37,674 nucleotides of DNA from Alphaproteobacteria bacterium (GTDB taxonomy: Bacteria; Pseudomonadota; Alphaproteobacteria; Rhizobiales; Xanthobacteraceae), in the NCBI GenBank assembly GCA_009781045.1, contig WQYW01000037.1, forward strand, positions 1 to 37,674, given 5' to 3'. Positions 16,908-26,863 of the stretch are shown in pieces. The notes under the pieces are model-generated. The model saw only the letters and a list, made by a program, of their open reading frames with translations. It had not been told where the DNA came from and ran no database searches. Within the stretch, counting starts at the first letter, position 1. The number at the start of each line of letters is the position of its first letter. The translations under genes and the position numbers were made by a program.

Positions 16908-17708
16908 CTAACGCGCCCGCTGGTGCAGCTTGGCACCGAGCGAGGCAGCGACCACGATCAGCGCCACCAGGGCAATGATCAGGCTGCAGATGGCGTTGAT
17001 TTCCGGCTTCACCCCGAGCCGGACCTCGGAATAGATGCGGATCGGCAGCGTTGCCGAACCCGGGCCGGTGGTGAAACTGGCGATGACGAGATCGTCGAGC
17101 GACAGGGTGAAGGCGAGCAGCCAGCCCGCCACAATCGCCGGCGCGATCAGTGGCAGCGTCACCCTGGCTAAGGCTGCCACCGGGCCACAGCCCAGGTCCA
17201 TCGCCGCCTCCTCCAGGGAGCGGTCGATCGTGCCGAGACGGGACTGCACCACCACGGTGACAAAACACATGGTCAGGGTGCTGTGGGCGATGGTCACAGT
17301 CCAGAAGCCGCGCTCGGCATTGAGCGCCACGAACAGCAGCAGCAATGTCAGTCCGGTGATCACCTCGGGCATCACCAGGGGTGCATAGAGCATGCCGGAG
17401 AACAGCGTACGCCCGCGAAACTGCCGACCGCGTGAAAGCGCAACCGCAGCCATGGTGCCGATGAAGGTGGCCAGGGTGGCCGAACACAGGCCTACCCGCA
17501 AACTCATCCAGGCCGCCTCAAGCATGGCGCGATCGTTGAAAAATTCCCCATACCAGCGCAGCGACCATCCGCCCCACACTGTGACCAGACGCGAGGCATT
17601 GAAGGAGTACACCACCAGGATGAGGATCGGCAGATAGAGAAAGGCCAGGCCCAGCGCCAGGGAGACCATATTGAATCGCGACAGCCTCGCCATGTCAGCC
17701 CTCTTCAA
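16908..17708 (-). CDS. potI: polyamine ABC transporter permease (PotI-like)
   Basis: An inner-membrane permease of the spermidine/putrescine type ABC importer. The 266-residue product has six hydrophobic helices, beginning FNMVSLALGLAFLYLPILIL, and the ATPase-docking EAA loop LEEAAMDLGCGPVAALARVTLPLIAP. SLDDLVIASFTTGPGSATLPIRIYS is the typical PotI/PotC C-terminal pore signature. It is last in the potG-potH-potI operon, 52 bases after potH. A start at MARLSRF (17693) is also possible. Substrate assignment to a polyamine is by family resemblance; related systems carry other small cations or amino compounds. Confidence 0.9.
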   Translation of the reverse strand: MKRADMARLSRFNMVSLALGLAFLYLPILILVVYSFNASRLVTVWGGWSLRWYGEFFNDRAMLEAAWMSLRVGLCSATLATFIGTMAAVALSRGRQFRGRTLFSGMLYAPLVMPEVITGLTLLLLFVALNAERGFWTVTIAHSTLTMCFVTVVVQSRLGTIDRSLEEAAMDLGCGPVAALARVTLPLIAPAIVAGWLLAFTLSLDDLVIASFTTGPGSATLPIRIYSEVRLGVKPEINAICSLIIALVALIVVAASLGAKLHQRAR

Positions 17709-17760
17709 CCCTTAAACCCGCACCATGCCACCTGCCTCACCTCACGCCGACGCTTTTCCT

Positions 17761-18681
17761 TCACGTCGGTCCGGCCTTCCCGAGCTGGCGCCGCTGCAGT
17801 CGCTGGTAGAACAGGAGCGGGGCCAGGAGCACGATGAGAAGCACCACCGCTGCGGCCGAAGCCACCGGCCAGTCCTTGTTGGTGAAAAATTCAAGCCACA
17901 GCATCTGACCGATCATCGGCGCACTCGATCCTGCCAGAAGGTCGGGAATGACGAACTCGCCAACCAGGGGGATGAAACACAGCAACACCCCCGCTCCGAC
18001 GCCCGGAAGCGACAGCGGAAAAGTCACCAGCCAGAACACCTTCCAGGGCGGCGCCCCGAGATCACAGGCCGCCTCTTCAAGCGCCGGTTCCATCTTCACC
18101 AGCGTGGCGTAAAGCGGCAGAATCATGAAGGGCAGATAGGAATAGACCATGCCGAGATACATCGCGCTGTCGGTGGAGAGCCAGACCACGGGCGAATTGA
18201 CCACATGCAGCGAAATCAGGACGCTGTTGAGCAGGCCGTCATGCTGGAGGATGTTGATCCAGGCATAGATGCGGATCAGGAACGAGGTCCAGAACGGCAC
18301 GATCACCAGCACCATGGCCACAGCCTGCCACCGTTTCGGCAGCCGCGCCATGCCATAGGCGATTGGGTAGCCGATCAGGAGCAGGATCGCGGTGGCCACT
18401 CCGGCAACCAGGATGCTGCGCAGGTAGGCCAGGACATAGATGTGATCAGAAAACAGCAGCCTGAAATTGTCGAAGGACAACATCGAAAGCGCCGATTTGA
18501 AGGCCTCAAAGCCGGCCGACAGATCAAATACGGGCTGGTAGGGAGGCTGGGCGATCACGGTCTGCGACAGGCTGATCTTGACCACAAAGCCGAACGGCAC
18601 CAGGAAGAACAGCAGCAGCCACAGAAACGGAAGGATGGCGGCAAGGCGCGCCGGGCGCGCAAACAGGCGTCCTGCACTCAT
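17761..18681 (-). CDS. potH: polyamine ABC transporter permease (PotH-like)
   Basis: The partner permease of PotI. The 306-residue product starts with a cytoplasmic tail, then LAAILPFLWLLLFFLVPFGFVVKIS as first helix, six helices in all, and an EAA loop LEEAACDLGAPPWKVFWLVTFPLSLPGV. Also typical of PotH/PotB are VPFWTSFLIRIYAWINIL and PLVGEFVIPDLLAG. Its ATG (18681) overlaps the stop of potG by four bases (ATGA), which points to translational coupling. It is of normal length and intact. Confidence 0.92.
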   Translation of the reverse strand: MSAGRLFARPARLAAILPFLWLLLFFLVPFGFVVKISLSQTVIAQPPYQPVFDLSAGFEAFKSALSMLSFDNFRLLFSDHIYVLAYLRSILVAGVATAILLLIGYPIAYGMARLPKRWQAVAMVLVIVPFWTSFLIRIYAWINILQHDGLLNSVLISLHVVNSPVVWLSTDSAMYLGMVYSYLPFMILPLYATLVKMEPALEEAACDLGAPPWKVFWLVTFPLSLPGVGAGVLLCFIPLVGEFVIPDLLAGSSAPMIGQMLWLEFFTNKDWPVASAAAVVLLIVLLAPLLFYQRLQRRQLGKAGPT

Positions 18682-19799
18682 TGTTCCAGCACCACGCAGT
18701 CATAGGGAGAGAAAGAGGCCAGCACCGGCTGGTCGATGCCCAGCGGATCGTTCTCAAGGCGCACCGCGTTGATCATCGAGGCCTGCAATACCGCGCCGGA
18801 GGCCAGTCGGACCTTGTAGACGGTGCGGCCGCCAAGATAGCCGATTTCCGCAATCACGCCCTCGAACTGATTGACGGCAAAGCAATGCTGGGTTCCGCGC
18901 GGTTCCAGGCGCACCTTTTCGGGGCGGATGGCCACCGCCAATCCCGCGGCTCCTCCCGCCTGCCCGATCGCCCGCAACTCCCCGGCATCCGCTGTCGCAA
19001 TGCTCAGCTTGCCCTCACTGCGCCCCTTCAGCGCGCCCTCGAACAGATTGACGTCGCCGACAAAGCGGGCCACCCAGCGCGACTTTGGCGCCTCATAAAG
19101 CTGACGCGGCGTCGCCACCTGAAGCAGGCGACCGGCATCCATGACGCCGATGCGGCTCGCCATCCGCATCGCCTCTTCCTGGTCATGGGTGACGATGATG
19201 AAGGTCATGCCGAGGCGGCGCTGCAGATCCATCAATTCGCTCTGGGTGTTCTCGCGCAGCTTGCGGTCGAGCGCCGCCAGCGGCTCATCGAGCAGCAAGA
19301 GGCGCGGGCGCCGGGCCAGGGCCCGGGCCAGCGCCACGCGCTGGCGCTGGCCGCCGGAGAGTTCGTCGGGCTTGCGCTTTTCCAGCCCCTCAAGCCTGAC
19401 CAGCGCCACCATCTCCGCCACCCGCGCCGCGACTTCCTCAGGGACCGCACCAGCCCGTTTCAGGCCGAAGGCAATGTTCTCAAACACCGACAGATGGGGG
19501 AACAGAGCGTAATTCTGGAACATCATGTTGATCGGGCGCCTGTGCGGCAGTGCGGAAGCGATATCCCCGCCGTCGAGCAGGATGCGCCCCTGGTCGGGCA
19601 CATCGAAGCCAGCAAGCATCCGCAAAAGCGTGGTCTTGCCGCAACCACTGGGACCAAGCAGGATAAAAAGTTCCCCCGCCTCGATGTCGAGCGACACCCC
19701 GTCCACGGCGCGGGAAGAGCCGAAAGTCTTCACCACACCCTCGATCCGCAACAACGGCGGGGCCACTGCCGGCGTGGTCCCCTGAGGTTCCTCGGTCAT
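18678..19799 (-). CDS. potG: polyamine ABC transporter ATP-binding protein (PotG-like)
   Basis: The cytosolic ATPase of the importer, 373 residues. Walker A GPSGCGKTT is at about 49-57, the Q-loop lies in FQNYALFPHLSV, the signature LSGGQ at 147-151, Walker B LLLLDEP at 167-173, and the H-loop in VTHDQEEAM. The C-terminal TOBE domain (about 290-370) contains VAIRPEKVRLEP. It is the first gene of the operon. No periplasmic binding-protein gene (potF/potD) lies on either side in this window, so the substrate receptor must be elsewhere or lost. No signal of decay is seen. Confidence 0.93.
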   Translation of the reverse strand: MTEEPQGTTPAVAPPLLRIEGVVKTFGSSRAVDGVSLDIEAGELFILLGPSGCGKTTLLRMLAGFDVPDQGRILLDGGDIASALPHRRPINMMFQNYALFPHLSVFENIAFGLKRAGAVPEEVAARVAEMVALVRLEGLEKRKPDELSGGQRQRVALARALARRPRLLLLDEPLAALDRKLRENTQSELMDLQRRLGMTFIIVTHDQEEAMRMASRIGVMDAGRLLQVATPRQLYEAPKSRWVARFVGDVNLFEGALKGRSEGKLSIATADAGELRAIGQAGGAAGLAVAIRPEKVRLEPRGTQHCFAVNQFEGVIAEIGYLGGRTVYKVRLASGAVLQASMINAVRLENDPLGIDQPVLASFSPYDCVVLEQ

Positions 19800-21077
19800 T
19801 TCCTGAGCCCATCAACGCAACAGCGGATACACATCGTCGCCATCACCATTATACCCGCTCTCGCCACAAAATCGAACCACCGATTAAATTCTGGCCCTTC
19901 GCAAAATGCAGAAATAACCTCCCGCCGGCAAAACAGTTCCGACCGCGCCCTGATTTCGCGTTTCGTTCGCGAAGCTTGGCCCATCCGCGCGCGATTCGCC
20001 AGTTCGCGCGCTGGCGGCCGGCTCTCAGCACCTCAAAGCTCTGCTCCCGCCGATGGAAACCTGGGCCGGGCTTGGGTCCTGCCGGGCCAATTCAGGGCGA
20101 GGCTTACCTTGTGCACACCGTGTCAGGGGAGTTCGCCTCCCGTTCCGACACCCCGCTGGCCCTCCCGCAACGCGAACCGCCACCACGCAACGTCACCGCC
20201 CGAAAATGGCCCGGATGCGGCAGCTCGCCCGGACACCGCACAGGCCGCCACGCCCTTCGGCGTCGCCTGCCCGGATCCGTTCAACATCGACAACGCTGCC
20301 AGCGCAAGCCGAACTGTGCGCTTGTCGCTCCTGGGCACAGGTTCCACTGTGAGATCCCATTTCTGGAAGAACGGCGGATGGCGGGCACCTGTACGCCGAA
20401 CCAGGGGACCGGCCGCCACCACCAAACCCGCCCAGCTCCGCGCCTTGATCTGTCCCTCAAACGCAAGGGCGTTAAACGCCCTTACAGGTGCCGATCCACG
20501 GACAACGCCTCGCACCTCATCACCGCGGTCCAGCGTATGACGCACAGCAACAGCAGAGCTTCGAGGAGTCACCTCGTGGTCAGGCTGTTCCTCCACCTCG
20601 AAGGCGTGAGAGATCTGCGCAAACCAGCGTTGCGTCCATTCCGCCCGACCACAATTCGTTCCTGCTGGCAGAAACCCGATCAAGTGCGTTTTGTCACCCG
20701 GAATCGGTTTCGGTCGTGGAAATATGCGACATCGGCACGAACGCAGACCCGTTCAGCAAGACCTCCCTCCCGGGCTCGAAAATCAGACGAGCCGCACCGG
20801 AATAGCTGAAAGCGGACGGATCAAAGGCAGCCTTGATGCCAACGCAATCGCAAGAGCAATCGGCATCCAGATCAACGGCTCTCCAGACGGCTCACGCACG
20901 GTTCCATGGTCCTTGCACCAATCGGTCGAAGCTTGAACTCATCGAGCGGCTCCCTTCCCGTGCGACCGTCGTCGGCTCTATCGTCGCTGCGACGATTCCC
21001 GCCCAGGCGCTTTTAGGCCGAAGCCGGCGTCCGCTCACAAATCCTCCAGGATGCAGCTGCTTAGGATCAACCCGCCC
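19800..21077. other. 1.28 kb without a recognisable gene
   Basis: This stretch is upstream of potG and downstream of the ATPase remnant. Several frames are open, including one of 186 codons (20123-20683, minus), but none resembles a family or has a convincing ribosome-binding site. A perfect 19-bp palindrome is at 20465-20483. The potG promoter should lie within about 19800-19950, where the DNA is more AT-rich. Confidence 0.5.
20465..20483. repeat. 19-bp perfect palindrome
   Basis: AAGGGCGTT-A-AACGCCCTT. No T run follows on either strand, so it is not a standard terminator, and it is far from any recognised start codon. Confidence 0.6.
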
Positions 21078-22298
21078 TCAGCTCCACAATGCCGATATCG
21101 GCACCGCAGCCAGCCGATCCCCGCAGGGTACGACATTGGCGCTGTCATAGAGCACCGCACCAAAGCAGAAGCGGTCTTTGCAGACTTCCGCGAGACATCG
21201 AAGCCCAGCGAAGTCGTTTGATTTCACGGTTGCGGACGCCTTCACCTCAATGCCGCAAACCGTTCCGTCATCGCGCTCCAGCACGATGTCGACTTCGTGC
21301 ATCTGCTGGTTGCGAAAATGATAGGGACTTAGCCGCATGTCCGATGCCGTGACGAGCTTCATGACCTCGGAGAACACAAAACTCTCCAGCAACGGCCCGA
21401 ATGCTTCCCGATTGCCCTTCAGCCGATCCATGCTCAATCCTCGAGCCACAGCCAGCAGGCACGAATCAAGAAAATGCACTTTCGGCGTTTTGATAATCCG
21501 CTTTATCATGCTGTTGTACCATGGCTGCACCGTTGCAACGAGAAATATCTGCTCCAACAGCGCGATATAGCGTTGGCATGTCTTATAGCTCACATTGATG
21601 CCCCCGCCCAACTGCGAGTAGTTTGCCAGTTGTCCGGAATGTTCCGCAAGAAGTTTGACAAATTTCGGAAATTCCGTCAGCTTCTCAACCTCAGCGATAT
21701 CCCTGAGATCACGGGTCAGCACAGACGTGAGATAGGCCGACGCCCAACCCCGCCGTCGCCGTTCACTTGCCCGGTTGATCGCTTCTGGAAACCCTCCAAG
21801 CAGAACGGGATTGAACAGATCATCGCCAAGGACCGCTCCCCCATCCCCCCGCAGTTTCCCGGCGAACAGACGATCCAGAAAGGTCGGCGGTCTGCCTGCG
21901 ATCTCCGCACGAGCCAGAGGCCAAAATTCGGAGTGTCTCCATTCGTCCGGCAAGACTATCGGAAACCTTCGGCAACGTCAGCACATTCGCCGATCCGGTC
22001 AGGAGAAAGCGGCCTGGCCGGTAATCCTCATCCACGGACATCTTGATTGCCAACAACAGATCGGGCGCACGCTGGATCTCGTCAATCGTCGCCTTGTCAA
22101 GACCACGAACGAACCCTGCGGGATCAGCTTGCGCCGCCGTAAGGAACGTATGGTCGTCAAGCGTGATATAGGCTCGTCCCGCATTTCCCATCTTCCGGAC
22201 AAGGGTGGTCTTGCCTGCCCGCCGCGGCCCAACGATGAGAACTACCGGCGTATCAGCCAAAGCATCCCCACCCGACGTTCGATCAACCGCTCGTACAC
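21078..22298 (-). pseudogene. AAA-family ATPase with DUF4143 domain, two frameshifts
   Basis: The family combines an N-terminal AAA_14 ATPase with a C-terminal DUF4143 nuclease-like domain; its cellular role is poorly known. Frame one carries DTPVVLIVGPRRAGKTTLV (Walker A), AYITLDD, TIDEIQRAPDLLLAIKMSVD and RFLLTGSANVLTLPKVSDSL. Frame two carries WPLARAEIAG, NPVLLGGFPEAI, YLTSVLTRDLRDIAEVEKL and the C-terminal DIVLERDDGTVCGIEVKAS. A missing base in the GGGG run at 22266-22269 separates the true GTG start (22298, with GGAGG upstream) from the Walker region. An extra base in the run at 21923-21926 separates the two halves. Correcting both gives about 393-406 residues, the normal length. It is either a young pseudogene or has two sequence errors. 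Confidence 0.8.
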
Positions 22299-22869
22299 AT
22301 CACCCCTCCGGTCACTGGTACCAGTCATGACAATGAGAGCCAGAAGAATGGCAATTGGAAGTCAGGGGGCCGGCAATGAAATTCAGAAAACACCGCCAAA
22401 GAACCTGGGGAGTCCGCGTAAGATATTGTAATATATCATGAAAATTTGAGTTTCCGGATTTTCTGCCCCCCCCCTCTCGCCGCGGACCGACCGCCGGCCC
22501 AGGACCGTTTTCGTTACCATCGTCGCGAGATTATCCGCTCCCGGGATCCTGCAATTGCCGCGCTTTGCGGCATCGGCATCCGTGGGGGCGTGCGAGGGGA
22601 TGATCGTCCGACACAAAGGACCGCCGCCGCATCACGACCGGACCCCGCAGCTTCCTCACCATTTTTTTGACGCGACAGCGCGCCGGGAGATTGGTCCTAA
22701 GGGGGAGCCTTGAGGCAACGGTCTTTTTGATGCCGCCCGGCGCAGGCGATCCAGAGGGCCGACCCAACTGTTCGCCACCGTCGCGCAGGATCCCGGAAGT
22801 GACGGCGGACGGAACTGTCGGTTCCATCCGCCCTGCCCCACCGCCCGGCAGTGCCGGCCAGGCGAAGCG
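22299..22869. other. 571 bases without a recognisable gene
   Basis: Includes the leader of the ATPase remnant and the 3' side of creD. A perfect 12-bp palindrome ACTGGTACCAGT lies at 22314-22325, 16 bases upstream of the ATPase GTG, a possible operator. An AT-rich patch is at 22420-22445. Confidence 0.45.
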
Positions 22870-24261
22870 TCACGCCTCAACCTGCGGAGGAAGCTCCGGA
22901 GGCTGTGCCCCTCCCGACCATTTCACCCGCAAGGTTACGAACATCATGACGGCAAGCGCCACCACCCCCATCAGGGCCCCCACCAGCAAAGCGTAATCCT
23001 CAAGACAAAGGACGAAATAGAGCAGGCCAAAGAGCGAACTGAGGATGGCGGCCATCACAACACCGCGCCCCCGGCTCTTCATCACCGCCCCGACATAGGT
23101 TGCAACCAGTCCCACCATGGCCAGGGCTCCGATGGCATAGGCGCTGTCGAACCCCATATGCTCGGCCAGTGACAGCAGAAGGACGTAGAAGAACACCAGG
23201 GCGATACCGGTCAACAGATACTGCACGGGGTGCACGTGACGTCGGGAGACCACCTCAAGCAGAAACACGGTCATGAAGGATGTCGCGAGGAACAGGATGC
23301 CGTATTTGACCGCGCGATTGAGGAGCGTGTAGAAATCGACCGGATCCACGAAGTTGACACCGAAGAGATAGGGTGCGAAGCGCTCGGGCCCGCCCTCCGA
23401 CAACAGCCACGAACCTGGACCGGAACGCGCCAGCTGCAGCACCTTCCATGTGGCACGGAAACCGCTCGCCCCGATTTCGCGTTCACTGGGCAGAAACGGG
23501 CCCTGGAAGCTCGGCGACTGCCAGTCGGATTTCAGGGTCACCCGGGTTTCCTTCGCCGTCGGGGCGAGCTGGAGGGCCACCGAGCCATTGAAGGCGAGAT
23601 CAACCTCGAACCCGAAGCCCTTGTCCGCACCCGAGCGCAGATTGGCGGCGTCACCGAGACGGGCATGAATGCCGCTGTCGCAGGAGGCGCAGCGCCACGA
23701 TGTGCTGCTGATGCCGGTGCCTGGAGCAAAGGCGATATTGGTGCCGTCATCGATCTTGAGGGCTCCGACCGACTGGAGACCGGCGACTTTGGAGAGCGAC
23801 AGCACGATCACCGCATCTTTCCAGCGCACGCTCTCAACCTTGCCGGACTCAATCTCGGCAATCCGAACCGGCGCAAAACGGCCTGAGAATTTCAGGCGGG
23901 CGTCGTAAACCGGAACGTCGTAGATCGACCGGTGCAGTTTGCGTGTGTCGGCCTGCCCCGAGACATCCAGGGTTTCCGGAGTGAACACGCCGAAGCGCTC
24001 CATCCTGCTCTGGACCCGCTTGCCGTTTTCGGAACTCTCGACCCGCAGCACATAGGGCACCACCAGGATGGGCCCGATCAGGGACTGCCGCGGCCCCCAT
24101 TGCTCGCCCACTTCCATACGCACGCTTTGTGCGTTGTTGGCGCGCTCGCCAATGAGGTCGCCGACCCAGCCGAGCGGAACCAGCAGGAGGAGGACAAGCA
24201 GTCCGATCAGAAAGAGCTTGACGGTGGGGCTGCGGAGGAAATTACGGAGGAATCGAATCAT
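22870..24261 (-). CDS. creD: inner membrane protein CreD
   Basis: CreD is an inner-membrane protein of the CreBC stress regulon in enterobacteria; its molecular role is unclear. The 463-residue product begins MIRFLRNFLRSPTVKLFLIG with one N-terminal membrane helix, then a large periplasmic domain including GVNFVDPVDFYTLLNRAVKYGILF, and five or six C-terminal helices with HPVQYLLTGIALVFFYVLLLSL, GFDSAYAIGALAMVGLVATY and LLYFVLCLEDYALLVGAL, the best-conserved part of CreD. The start at 24261 fits family length and has AAGGAA upstream; the frame is open 117 bases further, but that part is not family-like. No creBC two-component genes are nearby, so regulation is not evident. Confidence 0.93.
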   Translation of the reverse strand: MIRFLRNFLRSPTVKLFLIGLLVLLLLVPLGWVGDLIGERANNAQSVRMEVGEQWGPRQSLIGPILVVPYVLRVESSENGKRVQSRMERFGVFTPETLDVSGQADTRKLHRSIYDVPVYDARLKFSGRFAPVRIAEIESGKVESVRWKDAVIVLSLSKVAGLQSVGALKIDDGTNIAFAPGTGISSTSWRCASCDSGIHARLGDAANLRSGADKGFGFEVDLAFNGSVALQLAPTAKETRVTLKSDWQSPSFQGPFLPSEREIGASGFRATWKVLQLARSGPGSWLLSEGGPERFAPYLFGVNFVDPVDFYTLLNRAVKYGILFLATSFMTVFLLEVVSRRHVHPVQYLLTGIALVFFYVLLLSLAEHMGFDSAYAIGALAMVGLVATYVGAVMKSRGRGVVMAAILSSLFGLLYFVLCLEDYALLVGALMGVVALAVMMFVTLRVKWSGGAQPPELPPQVEA

Positions 24262-24751
24262 GCCCGTTCCTTGATGCCTTCGGCTGCGAAAGGGCACGTG
24301 GCACGCACGGCTGGCCCTGCAGATGCAACTGCCCGGCCCACTGGTCGGACACGCATCCGCCTGCCTGCTCTTGCGCACACCTGCCCCGGTGTGCGGAGAT
24401 ATTGCCGTCTGAGTGCCCCATTGGAGCCGATTGCAACAACAACCATGATCGGCAATCTGCCGTCAGGTTCCGCCATGTTGGCAGCTCCTGTGCGGTCCAG
24501 TGTCGTTTTGTGCGGCGTTGTCCGTCGCGCCAGCCGAATTCGGAGCCGGCGGATCATCCGATTGGTGGCGGGCCGGCCCACCACAGGGTTGGCGGCTGGC
24601 GATCGGATGTGCTGTAACAGAATCCCTCCCCCACGCCAGACCGATCCGCTCCGGAGCCGCGCTTTCGAGCTTGATCGCCGACCTCGCTCTCGGGCATGGA
24701 AACCGCTTTGAGGGCCGTTTGCGCGTTGCGAAGCCCATCCAGGATCCAAAG
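24262..24751. promoter_or_regulatory. divergent gap between creD and the flavoprotein gene
   Basis: This 490-base stretch holds the two leaders. I see no further gene and no clear operator. Confidence 0.4.
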
Positions 24752-25861
24752 ATGGAAAAGACGGACTGCATCGTGGTCGGTGCCGGCGTGATCGGGCTGG
24801 CCGTGGCGCGCCAACTGGCGCAGGCGGGGCGCGAGGTGATCGTGGTCGAGGCCGCCTCCGCCATCGGCACCATGACCTCCTCGCGCAACAGCGAGGTCAT
24901 CCATGCCGGCATCTACTATGCAAGAGACAGCCTGATGGCACGGATGTGCCTTGAAGGCCGTCCGGCGCTCTATCGCTACTGTCGGGAGCATGGCGTGCCG
25001 CATCGTGCCATCGGCAAGCTGATCGTCGCCACCACGGCTCCTGAGGCCGAGCGGGTTGAAGGCATCAGGGCGCGGGCCGGGGCCAATGGCGTCGAGGGTC
25101 TGAGGCTGCTGTCGGCAACCGAAGCGCGCCGGCTGGAACCTGCGCTTGATTGCCGCGCTGCCCTGTTCTCCAGCGCCACCGGCATCCTCGACAGCCACGC
25201 TTTCATGCTGGCGCTGCAGGGCGACGCCGAGGCCGATGGCGCAGCCTTCGCCTTTCAGGCTCCTTTCCTGGGCGCCACAGCCAGGCATGGCAGGCTCGCC
25301 TGTGCCATCGGCGGCACCGCTGCAATGACGCTGTCCTGTCGCCTCCTCGTCAATGCCGCCGGGCTCCACGCCCCCGAGGTCGCCCGCAATATCGCCGGCC
25401 TGGCGCCGGAGCACATCCCACCGGCTTTTTTCGCCAAAGGAAATTATTTCAGCTGCAGGGTCAGACCGCCCTTTTCTCATTTGATCTATCCGGTGCCCGA
25501 GCCCGGAGGGCTCGGTGTCCATCTCACCCTCGATATGGCGGGCGAGGCCCGTTTCGGCCCCGATGTCGAATGGATTGATCGCGAGGATTACGCAGTTGAT
25601 CCGGCACGGGCAGCGCGTTTCTATCCGGCCATCCGCCGCTATTGGCCAGACCTGCCCGAGCATGCCCTGGTGCCGGCCTATAGCGGGATAAGACCGAAGA
25701 TCGTGCCCCCTGGGGTCGCCACCCAGGATTTCGTGATTCAGGGCCCCGACCAGCATGGCCTTGATGGCGTGATCAATCTGTTCGGGATCGAATCACCGGG
25801 TCTGACCTCATCGCTGGCGATCGCCAGATATGTCGCCGCGATATCCGGGGTTCCACGCTGA
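24752..25861 (+). CDS. FAD-dependent oxidoreductase, L-2-hydroxyglutarate oxidase-like
   Basis: A DAO-family flavoprotein, 369 residues, related to L-2-hydroxyglutarate oxidase/dehydrogenase, which returns L-2-hydroxyglutarate to 2-oxoglutarate. The FAD-binding Rossmann motif GAGVIG is at about 10-15, followed by the family signature [14 protein letters not shown] at 43-56. [41 protein letters not shown] and [10 protein letters not shown] complete the L2HGDH pattern. Start 24752 has AGGA about 7 bases upstream; the frame is open to 24500, but that part is not family-like. The exact substrate cannot be fixed from sequence, since the family includes other 2-hydroxyacid oxidases. Confidence 0.88.
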   Translation: MEKTDCIVVGAGVIGLAVARQLAQAGREVIVVEAASAIGTMTSSRNSEVIHAGIYYARDSLMARMCLEGRPALYRYCREHGVPHRAIGKLIVATTAPEAERVEGIRARAGANGVEGLRLLSATEARRLEPALDCRAALFSSATGILDSHAFMLALQGDAEADGAAFAFQAPFLGATARHGRLACAIGGTAAMTLSCRLLVNAAGLHAPEVARNIAGLAPEHIPPAFFAKGNYFSCRVRPPFSHLIYPVPEPGGLGVHLTLDMAGEARFGPDVEWIDREDYAVDPARAARFYPAIRRYWPDLPEHALVPAYSGIRPKIVPPGVATQDFVIQGPDQHGLDGVINLFGIESPGLTSSLAIARYVAAISGVPR

Positions 25862-26179
25862 CAGGCGCGCAAGACACGCCAGAGCGGCAGGCCGACCCGC
25901 AAACCAGGCCGGGCCTGAAGGGATCGCGGGTTTCAAAGGATTGCACGCCACCGGCCCGGGCCCGGCCTCCCGGGGGGTGGCGGCCCCCTCCTGCAGTGCA
26001 CCGCCAGACACCAGGACCTCTGCAAAACCTCTGCCAGATGGAGACCTCAGCCAGATGGAGACCTGGCCTTGCGATCGGATCGGATGACGGGCCTCCACAG
26101 GCCGAAAGCCCCAGGCGGATGCCATGAGCCTTTCTCCGCCCCCTTGCGGCCCATCCGTCTTCGCTCTCCCCAGCGGCTG
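25862..26179. other. intergenic with a 17-bp tandem duplication
   Basis: No gene is seen in these 318 bases. A 17-bp unit beginning GCCAGATGGAGACCT occurs at 26033-26049 and again at 26050-26066, with differences only in the last two bases. Confidence 0.55.
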
Positions 26180-26365
26180 CTATTCCTCCGTAGTGTCGCC
26201 ACTCTGTTTCATGCGCTCGATTTCGTCCTTGAGCATCAGTTTCCGCCTCTTCAGTTCGACAATCTGCAGATCGTCTGTCGAAAGATGCACCAGCGCCTCG
26301 TGCAGTTCGTCCTCAAGCTGCTTGTGCTTCCTCTCCAACTCAACAAGATATGCCTGAACTGTCAT
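26180..26365 (-). CDS. YdcH-like (DUF465) small protein
   Basis: A 61-residue, highly charged helical protein of the DUF465/YdcH family: LERKHKQLEDELHEALVH, then LKRRKLMLKDEIERMKQ. The family pattern is LxxxHxxLexxI...LKkrKLxLKDEIexl. It has no signal peptide, and its function is unknown, though a coiled-coil dimer is likely. It is divergent from a second DUF465 gene at 26666. Confidence 0.85.
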   Translation of the reverse strand: MTVQAYLVELERKHKQLEDELHEALVHLSTDDLQIVELKRRKLMLKDEIERMKQSGDTTEE

Positions 26366-26665
26366 TCGAAAATCTCCATAGATCCGTCAGAGCGGATCTC
26401 GTGCGAGAGATCCGCCAAAGGAGATGTATATCACTGATTCATCATGTTGGTGGGCAACGATTTTAACCTCGGCCACCGCCGCAAATCAGGAATTCCTCAA
26501 GCTTTTCAGGACGCCCTCGGCAGCTTTGGGGAAATCGCCGTGATTCCAGTGCGCCGCCTTGACGCAGGTTTTGCTTGAAATATCCTGTCGGTGCCGGAAA
26601 GGGACAATCGTTTTGCCCGATCTCCTTACCTTGGCGCGCCTCCACCAGCGATCTGGTTCCAGCAC
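26366..26665. promoter_or_regulatory. divergent leader region of the two DUF465 genes
   Basis: 300 bases with an AT-rich patch (26420-26470) that probably holds promoters. No further gene is seen. Confidence 0.4.
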
Positions 26666-26863
26666 ATGACCAAGGATGAACTTCAAGCCGAACTCGCCCG
26701 ATTGCAGCAGGAACATCGGGATCTTGACGCCGCGATCGGCGCGCTCGGGCAGTCGCCGGCGGTTGATCTCCTGCGGCTGCAGCGGCTTAAAAAACGCAAA
26801 CTGGTGCTGCGCGACCGCATCGCCTTCATTGAAGACCAGCTGACCCCTGACATCATCGCCTGA
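26666..26863 (+). CDS. YdcH-like (DUF465) small protein, second copy
   Basis: A 65-residue relative of the divergent gene: LQAELARLQQEHRDLDAAIGAL, a short loop, then LLRLQRLKKRKLVLRDRIAFIEDQL. The HRDLDxxI and LKKRKLxLRDRI motifs are those of DUF465. ATG 26666 is chosen because the family starts about here; the open frame begins at 26591 with a poorly conserved lead. Its ribosome-binding site is weak. It lies upstream of purE-purK, an arrangement I recall from Bradyrhizobium-like genomes, although 0.6 kb and a repeat intervene here. Confidence 0.83.
   Translation: MTKDELQAELARLQQEHRDLDAAIGALGQSPAVDLLRLQRLKKRKLVLRDRIAFIEDQLTPDIIA

Noticed and set aside
18681..20540. 619-codon open frame on the plus strand
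   Set aside because: It is the antisense shadow of potG and continues into empty DNA; the translation is rich in His/Arg/Gln with no family pattern.
20123..20683. 186-codon minus-strand frame in the gap upstream of potG
   Set aside because: No recognisable motif, no good ribosome-binding site, and composition matches the other empty frames.
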